Source: an uncultured Akkermansia sp.
GTDB lineage: Bacteria > Verrucomicrobiota > Verrucomicrobiia > Verrucomicrobiales > Akkermansiaceae
Direction of reading: 5' to 3'
DNA: 48,991 bases
NCBI GenBank assembly: GCA_947626545.1
Contig: CANQSS010000012.1
Location: 1 to 48,991, forward strand
The position numbers and the translations under genes were made by a program. Positions within the stretch are counted from its first letter, which is position 1; each line of letters begins with the position of its first letter. Positions 43,041 through 48,991 of this stretch are shown here, in pieces. The notes beneath the pieces were generated by a model. The model was not told the DNA's origin and made no database searches. It worked only from the letters and a program-made list of their open reading frames with translations.

Positions 43041-43715
43041 ATGCGATGCATGTTCACAGCGTTGGCGACGGCTTGCGTTTTATGTTGCTGCAGCATGGAA
43101 CGTACCGTGTATGACGAGTCCGGTAGGGTTGTGCAGGAAGGGCCTCGTGCCGGAGGACAGCGTGACTTTGCGGACTACATGGAAGAGAAGTTCAACTCTT
43201 CTTTCTCGGAAAAGAAGAATGAACAAGGGGTGCCGCAGGCCGTCTCCAACAAGGTAAGCAGTTTTCAGAGCAAGTTGGATGAGGCTAAACGCATCGATAA
43301 AGAGTATGTGACATCTTCTTTTGCCGGGACTGGTGAAAGTGCTCTGAGCGGTAAAGAATTCTCCGGCAGTGGACGCTCCTTTGACACCAAAAAGGAGTAT
43401 ATTGATTCCGGGCGTCGACTTAATCGCGATCTCAATCCCGCCTTTGCAACCAGTTCCAAGGGTATTTATGGTAAAGATGATGAGTTCTTTTCTGCCAGGG
43501 AGAAGTCCGCTCTCTCCGGCGCCAAAAGCAGCATGGGAGGTGAGTACGACACAGGAGAAAGCCCCTATTTTTCCCGTTCCTCGGAGAATGGCTATATCGA
43601 GACGAGACGGGAAAACACGCCCCCGCCTCCGGTGTACAGCTCTGAGGAGTACATGGGGCGAACGATCGAAGAAACGCGCACTCTCTTAGGGCGTGACAAA
43701 CCGTCAAATCGCTAA
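43041..43715 (+). CDS. Probable lipoprotein of unknown function
   Basis: The 224 aa precursor begins MRCMFTALATACVLCCCSME, a short hydrophobic leader with a cysteine cluster that could be a lipobox, although it is not canonical. The mature part is hydrophilic, rich in Ser, Gly, Lys and Glu, with short similar segments (GKEFSGSGRSFDTKKE, AREKSALSGAKSS) suggesting a disordered surface or envelope protein. I do not recognise a family. It converges with rsfS, with only 10 bp between the stops. The start is fixed by the promoter; a second ATG three codons later is possible. Confidence 0.65.
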   Translation: MRCMFTALATACVLCCCSMERTVYDESGRVVQEGPRAGGQRDFADYMEEKFNSSFSEKKNEQGVPQAVSNKVSSFQSKLDEAKRIDKEYVTSSFAGTGESALSGKEFSGSGRSFDTKKEYIDSGRRLNRDLNPAFATSSKGIYGKDDEFFSAREKSALSGAKSSMGGEYDTGESPYFSRSSENGYIETRRENTPPPPVYSSEEYMGRTIEETRTLLGRDKPSNR

Positions 43716-43725
43716 CCCGCGCACC

Positions 43726-44106
43726 TCACTCGGCATCCACACGATTGGACGCATCCCAAAATTCTTCCAGCTGGTAGAAATCACGCACTTCTGCGGCCAT
43801 GACGTGCACCATGACGTCGATGTAATCCAGCACAGACCACAGAGCTTGGGGCGTGCGCTCGGCGTACACGGGGGAGACGCCATGCTTCTCTTCCACGATC
43901 TGATCTACATCGCGGATGACAGCGCGCAGGTGTGGAACAGATGTGGCGGTGCACACCACGGCATAATTGGTAATGGTGGAGGAGCCACGCAAGTCGTAAA
44001 TGGCGACGTCAGTTGCTTTGGCATCACGCGCGGCGGCGGCGCAGGCTTGAGCCAGTTCGAGACTTTTCATAGGCAATGGCTTGGCAGTATTATCAGGCGT
44101 TTTCAT
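43726..44106 (-). CDS. rsfS: Ribosomal silencing factor RsfS
   Basis: RsfS (DUF143, Iojap family) binds ribosomal protein L14 and blocks subunit joining when nutrients are low. The core is complete: KATDVAIYDLRGSSTITNYA, RDVDQIVEEKHG, then LWSVLDYIDVMVHVMAAEVR and FYQLEEFW. The start is ambiguous among ATGs at 44127, 44106 and 44070. The domain itself needs only the shortest, and 44106 overlaps the ftsH stop by 14 bp. It is downstream of ftsH on the same strand and is probably co-transcribed. Confidence 0.93.
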   Translation of the reverse strand: MKTPDNTAKPLPMKSLELAQACAAAARDAKATDVAIYDLRGSSTITNYAVVCTATSVPHLRAVIRDVDQIVEEKHGVSPVYAERTPQALWSVLDYIDVMVHVMAAEVRDFYQLEEFWDASNRVDAE

Positions 44107-46429
44107 CCGGCACAGGCGGCTGGTCATCCGGGGTTTGCAGGTCTGTTGGCGCGTCCGGTGCGGGAGGCGGAGAGGGCGGTAGCTCGCGGACGGGAGGGTT
44201 GAGCATTGTCCCGGTTTCTAGCAGCTCTTTCACGTGCGCTCCGCTCAGCGTTTCGTATTCGATGAGATTTTTGGCAATGAGTTCCAGCCGTTCTTTGTTG
44301 GTGGTGAGAATATCCAGTGCGCGGCGGTAATTTTCCTCCACAATGCGGCGGATTTCCTGGTCAATCATTTGCGCCGTGTTCTCCGAGTAACTGCGCACAG
44401 ATTGGGCAAGGTCGCGTGCTAGGAAAACTTCATCGTGCCCGGAGCCGTAGTCCACTGGTCCAAGTTTCTCGCTCATGCCGTAAACGCACACCATCTTCCG
44501 CGCAATGGACGTGGCTTGGCTGATGTCGCCGCGCGCACCGCCGGAAATATCGCCGAACATCACCTCCTCTGCACAACGTCCTCCCATCGCCATCACGATG
44601 TAATCGAGCAGCTCCTTCCTGTATTCACTGTGTTTATCTTCATCGGGCAGCATCATGGTGACGCCCAGAGCCGGCCCTCGGGGAATGATCGTTACTTTGT
44701 GCAGCGGCAGCGTCTTGGCCAGCTCTGTTTTGAGCAGGCAGATGGCATGACCGGCTTCGTGCACGGCTGTCATCCACTTCTCGCGATCGGTGATTTCCAT
44801 GGAGCGTCTTTCACGTCCCCAGCGCACCTTTTCGCGCGCTTCCTCGAAGTCATCCTGGGTGACGGCAGCATGTCCTCGGCGCACAGCCGTAAGCGCGGCT
44901 TCGTTTACGAGGTTGGCCAACTCCGCACCGGAAAAGCCCGTCGTGGCCCGAGCTACGGGATTCAGATCCACCTCCGGCGCCATTTTGATCTTACGGGCGT
45001 GCACACGCAAGATCTGCTCGCGTCCGGCAGCATCCGGCAGGTTGACCATCACTTGTCGATCAAAGCGGCCGGGGCGCAGCAGGGCGGGATCCAGCACATC
45101 CGCGCGGTTGGTGGCGGCGATGACGATAATGTTTTCATTGTCTGTGAAACCGTCCATTTCCACCAGCAGAGCGTTGAGCGTCTGCTCGCGTTCATCGTGT
45201 CCGCCGCCAACGCCGTGGCCGCGGTGGCGTCCCACAGCATCAATTTCGTCAATAAAGATGAGGCAGGGAGTGTTGCGCTTGGCTTCGGCAAACATATCTC
45301 GTACCCGGCTGGCCCCCACGCCCACAAACATCTCCATGAAGTCAGAACCGGAGATGGTGTAGAAAGGCACATGAGCCTCGCCGGCAATTGCTTTGGCCAG
45401 CAGCGTTTTCCCGGTGCCCGGGGGACCCACCATCAGAATGCCCTTCGGTATGGAGCCTCCCAATGCGTGAAATTTACCCGGGTTGCGCAGGAACTCCACA
45501 AGCTCCCACACCTCCTCTTTGGCCTCAGATACCCCCGCCACATCTGCAAAAGTCACCTTGTTGCGCGAAGGGTCAATGAGCCGCGCCCGACTCTTGGCAA
45601 ACTTGATGGCTCCGTTCGGTCCGCCGGCTTGCATGCGGAAAAGGAAGATGAAGAGCAATAAAATCAGCAGCACGGGGATGCAATTGATGAGCAAGGCCTG
45701 CAGCGTATTGCTCTCCACGCTGTAAACAGCATGGCTACCCAGCATCGTTCGTATTTGCTCCGCTTGGAATCGACTGTCAAAGTTCACCAGTACCCCAACA
45801 ACTTGCCGACGGTTTGGCTTCTTAGGAGCATTCATGCGATACGAGCCAACGATCACGCCGCTACCATTGCCGCGCAGGTAGATGACAGGCGCGGTGTGCA
45901 GATCGATGCGTCCCTCCTCACCCAGCGTGCGGAATTGCTCGGTGGACCATACGCGATCAGCTCCCGGCACCTCGGCCGGTACGGGAGAATCTGCGCTTTC
46001 CAAGGAGGTGGCAGTGATGCCGTACCGATTGCACAGCGCTTTGATCTCATCGCTATCCGTGAAAGGCATGTAGAACTTCCCCATGGGGAAATTCTGCTTC
46101 TCCTTGTACATGTAAGCCTTGATGATCCCGGCTGTCGAGCCGCTGTTGGAGACGACCTCGATGGGAAAATGCTGCGGGTCATTCAGCACGATATTGCCTG
46201 CGCGATACTCCTTTTCAAACTCGCCAAGCTCCATCTTTTTGGATCCAACCCCGATGCCGTCGTTGAACACGAAAGCCAGCAAAATCACTCCCACAACGAC
46301 CGAAAGCAATAACCAAAGCCCCCAGTTCGACCTGTGTTGCGGGGGTATCTCGGGCTCTTCGGCTCTCCCTTTCGGCGCCCTCTGCTGCTCCTCTTTCTTT
46401 TCCGTTTCTTCTTGCTCCTCGTCTGACAT
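44093..46429 (-). CDS. ftsH: ATP-dependent zinc metalloprotease FtsH
   Basis: FtsH is a membrane-bound AAA+ protease that removes unassembled or damaged membrane proteins. At 778 aa it is longer than the E. coli form (about 645). An acidic, charged N-terminal tail precedes TM1 (about 35-55), and an enlarged periplasmic domain (about 56-255) precedes TM2 ([19 protein letters not shown]). The AAA+ core has GPPGTGKT near 335, [10 protein letters not shown] and the second region of homology. The zinc site is HEAGH near 556. A proline-rich C-terminal tail ends the protein. All catalytic motifs are intact. Confidence 0.97.
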   Translation of the reverse strand: MSDEEQEETEKKEEQQRAPKGRAEEPEIPPQHRSNWGLWLLLSVVVGVILLAFVFNDGIGVGSKKMELGEFEKEYRAGNIVLNDPQHFPIEVVSNSGSTAGIIKAYMYKEKQNFPMGKFYMPFTDSDEIKALCNRYGITATSLESADSPVPAEVPGADRVWSTEQFRTLGEEGRIDLHTAPVIYLRGNGSGVIVGSYRMNAPKKPNRRQVVGVLVNFDSRFQAEQIRTMLGSHAVYSVESNTLQALLINCIPVLLILLLFIFLFRMQAGGPNGAIKFAKSRARLIDPSRNKVTFADVAGVSEAKEEVWELVEFLRNPGKFHALGGSIPKGILMVGPPGTGKTLLAKAIAGEAHVPFYTISGSDFMEMFVGVGASRVRDMFAEAKRNTPCLIFIDEIDAVGRHRGHGVGGGHDEREQTLNALLVEMDGFTDNENIIVIAATNRADVLDPALLRPGRFDRQVMVNLPDAAGREQILRVHARKIKMAPEVDLNPVARATTGFSGAELANLVNEAALTAVRRGHAAVTQDDFEEAREKVRWGRERRSMEITDREKWMTAVHEAGHAICLLKTELAKTLPLHKVTIIPRGPALGVTMMLPDEDKHSEYRKELLDYIVMAMGGRCAEEVMFGDISGGARGDISQATSIARKMVCVYGMSEKLGPVDYGSGHDEVFLARDLAQSVRSYSENTAQMIDQEIRRIVEENYRRALDILTTNKERLELIAKNLIEYETLSGAHVKELLETGTMLNPPVRELPPSPPPAPDAPTDLQTPDDQPPVPDENA

Positions 46430-46671
46430 AGAAATTCCAATGGCTCATCTCATCTTACTCCACATCCCCTCCCGTTGAAATCCCTCAGTAAGACATAATC
46501 TAAAAATTCGCGTCATTTTTCCTCTCCTTCACGGCACGATTCAGCACATTTGTCCCTGAGAATGGAAATGTTTTTTTCTCGACGTTCACTCGGTTGAGGT
46601 ATATAGTTCTGATTAAGGCGCAAGAGAGCGCACCCGGCAATGCTTCTCTTTCAATTTTTACCACGAACACC

Positions 46672-48231
46672 ATGAAAAAAATTCTTATCTCCTTTCTCTT
46701 CGTCTCCTTCATAGGCCTGACGTCAGGGGAGGACTTGCAGGAATTGCCGCTGCCTGAGCTGGAACAGCAGGTGGAAACAGGGAATGCGGAGGCGCAGGCC
46801 GAATTGGCGCGCAGGTATGCGTATGGGGAAGGAGTGCCACAGGATTATGAGAAGTGTTACAAGCTGGCTGTTCAGGCGGCTGAAAAGGGAAATGCGCATG
46901 CAATGCGGACGGTAGCGGCATGTTACATGCGCGGAGTTGGTGGAGTAGGAAGAGATATGCAAAAAGCGTTGGAATGGATCAATCGTGCTGCTGAGGCGGG
47001 AGATATTGCTGCCATAGGCAATGTTGGGGTGATGTATTATTTGGGAGAGGGAGTAGAACGTGATGTACAGAAGGGAGTCCAAATGTTTGAGCAAGCGGCA
47101 AAAGGCGGGGATACGAATGCGCAGTATAAACTAGGCATTGCATACATCAAAGGGGATGGAGTTCCAAAGGATGAGGAAAAAGGATTATCGCTTATGCGAG
47201 GGGCAGTGGAGGCCGGGAACGCTGAGGCAAAGGGAGTTCTAGGTCTTATGTACCTCAGAGGAGAAGGCGTGGCGAAGGATGAGGAGAAAGGATTGTCACT
47301 TGTGCGGGAGGCGGCAGAGGCAGGAGACGAGCGGTCACAGAGAATTCTTGCTATGGCATACATGGAGGGAAATGCTGTGGAAAAGGATGTAAGGAAAGCA
47401 GTCGAATGGTTTACGAAGGCAGCCGGACAGGGTGCCATAGAAGCGATGAAGGAGTTGGCTTACATATATACAAGTGATCAATACGGGATTCAGGATTCTG
47501 AGAAGGGAGTGTATTGGCTGAGGAAAGCAGCTGGGCAAGGAGACGCAGCGTCAAAGTGCGTGTTGGGTCTTATGTTCATCCACGGGAAAGGCGTTGTAAA
47601 AGATAGGGAGAAAGGACTGTCGCTTGTGCGAGAGGCGGCAGAGGCAGGAGACGTGCACTCACAGCAAAAACTTGCTACCCTGTACGTAAATGGAGAAATT
47701 GTGGAAAAGAATGTAGGGAAAGCAATCGAGTGGTCCACAAAAGCAGCCGAGCAGGATCACGTAGAAGCGATGATGCTTTTAGCTTATGTGTATTTGAGTG
47801 ATGAGTACGGGATGCGGGATCCTGAGAAGGCTATCTATTGGCTGGAGAAGGCAGCTGGGCAAGGAGACGCGGAAGCAATGGGGAACCTTGGCGTCATGTA
47901 CATCAATGGAGAGGGCGTTGAGAAAGATAGGGAGAAAGGCCTATCGCTTGTGCGGGAAGCAGCAGAGGCGGGAGACGCACCGTCACAGAAAAATCTCGCT
48001 GTTATGTACAGGGACGGAGAAATTGTGGGAGAGGATGTGGGGAAAGCAGTCGAGTGGTTGACGAAAGCAGCCGGGCAGGATCATGCAGAAGCGATGATGC
48101 TTTTGGCTGACATGTACGGGAGCGATGAATATGGGATTCAGGACCCCGAGAAGGAAGTGTACTGGTTGAAGAGAGCGGCGGCAGCTGGAGACCTAGAAGC
48201 GAAAGAGAAGCTGAAGCACTTCGAAAAATGA
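46672..48231 (+). CDS. Secreted Sel1-repeat protein
   Basis: The 519 aa precursor starts with a Sec signal peptide (MKKILISFLFVSFIGLTSG). The rest consists of about 13 Sel1-type helical repeats of roughly 36 residues plus a final partial one, each with the A-x-x-x-L-G-x-x-Y and G-V-x-x-D-x-x-K-A pattern. Repeats 5-7, 8-10 and 11-13 form a three-unit super-repeat: each triplet carries the same KGLSLVREAAEAGD segment, then a KAVEW-type segment, then a D-x-E-K-x-x-YWL segment. Sel1 repeats are protein-binding scaffolds; a periplasmic or envelope role is inferred. The ATG at 46672 is preferred over an in-frame ATG at 46594 because of the signal peptide. A paralogue follows on the same strand. Confidence 0.88.
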   Translation: MKKILISFLFVSFIGLTSGEDLQELPLPELEQQVETGNAEAQAELARRYAYGEGVPQDYEKCYKLAVQAAEKGNAHAMRTVAACYMRGVGGVGRDMQKALEWINRAAEAGDIAAIGNVGVMYYLGEGVERDVQKGVQMFEQAAKGGDTNAQYKLGIAYIKGDGVPKDEEKGLSLMRGAVEAGNAEAKGVLGLMYLRGEGVAKDEEKGLSLVREAAEAGDERSQRILAMAYMEGNAVEKDVRKAVEWFTKAAGQGAIEAMKELAYIYTSDQYGIQDSEKGVYWLRKAAGQGDAASKCVLGLMFIHGKGVVKDREKGLSLVREAAEAGDVHSQQKLATLYVNGEIVEKNVGKAIEWSTKAAEQDHVEAMMLLAYVYLSDEYGMRDPEKAIYWLEKAAGQGDAEAMGNLGVMYINGEGVEKDREKGLSLVREAAEAGDAPSQKNLAVMYRDGEIVGEDVGKAVEWLTKAAGQDHAEAMMLLADMYGSDEYGIQDPEKEVYWLKRAAAAGDLEAKEKLKHFEK

Positions 48232-48389
48232 GTAAAAGAGGAGAGAGGCTTCCGGAAAAATGAAGAAGATAAAGGGAAAAACTAGCAAGAAGGTCAAAAC
48301 TGTGGTAAAGTGACGATGAGTCAATGATGTCAAAAAGTCTTGGAAGTGTTTCTCTTCCAATTTTACGGGAAGTTTTTACAACAAACACC

Positions 48390-48991
48390 ATGAAAACAAT
48401 TCTTATCTCCTTTCTCTTCGTCTCCTTCATAGGCTTGACAGCTGGGGAGGATTTACAGAAATTGCCGCTGCCTGAGCTGGAACAGCAGGCAGAGGCAGGA
48501 GGAGCGGAGGCGCAGACCGAGTTAGCGCGCAGGTATGCGTACGGGGAAGGAGTACCGCAGGACTACGAAAAGTGCTACAAGCTGGCTGTTCAGGCGGCTG
48601 AGAAAGGAAATGCGCGGGCGATGCGGATGATTTCCACTTGTTATGCGCACGGCATCGGTGGAGTGGAAAGGGATATGCAAAAGGCATTGGAATGGACCAA
48701 GCGTGCTGCTGACGCGGGAGATATTGTTTCCTTGGGCAATATTGGAGCGATGTATTATCAGGGCATGGGGGTAGAGCGAGACGAGAAAAAGGGGCTCCAA
48801 ATGCTTGAGCAAGCGGCAGGGGCAGGAGATGCGGGCGCAAAGAGTAACTTGGCTGTTATATACATCAAAGGGATGGGCGTGACGAAAGATCAGACGAAGG
48901 GTGTGGCACTTTTGCGGGAGGCAGAGGAGGCCGGGAGCGCAGAAGCAAGGGGAGTTATAGGCGTCATGTACCTCAAAGGGGAAGGCGTAGA
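48390..48991 (+). CDS. Secreted Sel1-repeat protein, paralogue, cut by window end
   Basis: An ATG at 48390 opens a frame that remains open to the end of the window (about 200 codons). The signal peptide MKTILISFLFVSFIGLTAG and the first repeats (RYAYGEGVPQDYEKCYKLAV) are nearly the same as in the gene just upstream. The sequence before the ATG is also alike (TTTCTCTT, CAATTTT and AACACCATGAAAA in the same order), so the duplication included upstream DNA. The 48,232-48,389 gap shows nothing else of note. Confidence 0.88.
   Translation, partial: MKTILISFLFVSFIGLTAGEDLQKLPLPELEQQAEAGGAEAQTELARRYAYGEGVPQDYEKCYKLAVQAAEKGNARAMRMISTCYAHGIGGVERDMQKALEWTKRAADAGDIVSLGNIGAMYYQGMGVERDEKKGLQMLEQAAGAGDAGAKSNLAVIYIKGMGVTKDQTKGVALLREAEEAGSAEARGVIGVMYLKGEGV

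Overview
The window looks like a piece of a Verrucomicrobiota (PVC superphylum) chromosome, probably close to Akkermansia. This rests on several features together: a MurC-MurB fusion beside ddl and ftsQ, a eukaryote-type (GH13_8) branching enzyme, an mcsA-mcsB-like-clpC cluster, a three-subunit sdhCAB operon with a b558-type anchor, and an almost complete lack of Shine-Dalgarno sequences. No database search was possible, so the taxonomy is an inference. I saw no rRNA, tRNA or CRISPR array.

Layout. Positions 1-8,583 (minus strand) hold a partial membrane protein, mutL, glgB, clpC, a divergent mcsB-like gene and mcsA. Positions 8,830-12,397 (plus) hold sdhC-sdhA-sdhB with a promoter and an intrinsic terminator. 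Positions 12,398-25,605 form a lower-G+C accessory island. It starts with a small membrane protein fused to a broken IS3 remnant. It then carries a tight five-gene operon (13,597-23,586), an ankyrin-repeat remnant, an intact IS30-family element and a small lipoprotein gene. Two near-identical 49-bp terminator repeats flank it. Positions 25,606-26,000 hold intergenic repeats and a possible group II intron relic. Positions 26,060-35,176 carry a secreted protein, a DUF5069-like protein, a tail-anchored protein, and an RND efflux operon with a double-length fused adaptor and a secreted papain-fold protein. Positions 35,220-37,295 hold a divergent bile-acid/sodium-symporter-family gene and an aldo/keto reductase. 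Positions 37,634-42,585 (minus) form a cell-wall and division operon: murC-murB, ddl, ftsQ, djlA. Positions 43,041-48,991 hold a lipoprotein, ftsH-rsfS and two tandem Sel1-repeat proteins, the last cut by the window end.

The best candidate for an undescribed system is the five-gene operon. It encodes two membrane-anchored coiled-coil proteins, one of which carries a McrB-like AAA+ ATPase domain. It also encodes a DUF2357 (McrC-type) protein without a nuclease core I can see, a 739-residue protein with a possible Hsp70/actin-like stretch, and an SF1 helicase ending in a Vsr/DUF559-like nuclease. This looks like a membrane-tethered relative of McrBC-type defence, loosely comparable to the coiled-coil McrBC relatives called CoCoNuTs. 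The exact combination is one I do not recognise.

Other points of interest are an McsB homologue that has lost its kinase residues but keeps its operon, a MutL without the endonuclease motif, a tandem-fused efflux adaptor, a composite intergenic repeat in two inverted copies, and several promoters placed so close to start codons that nearly leaderless transcripts are expected.
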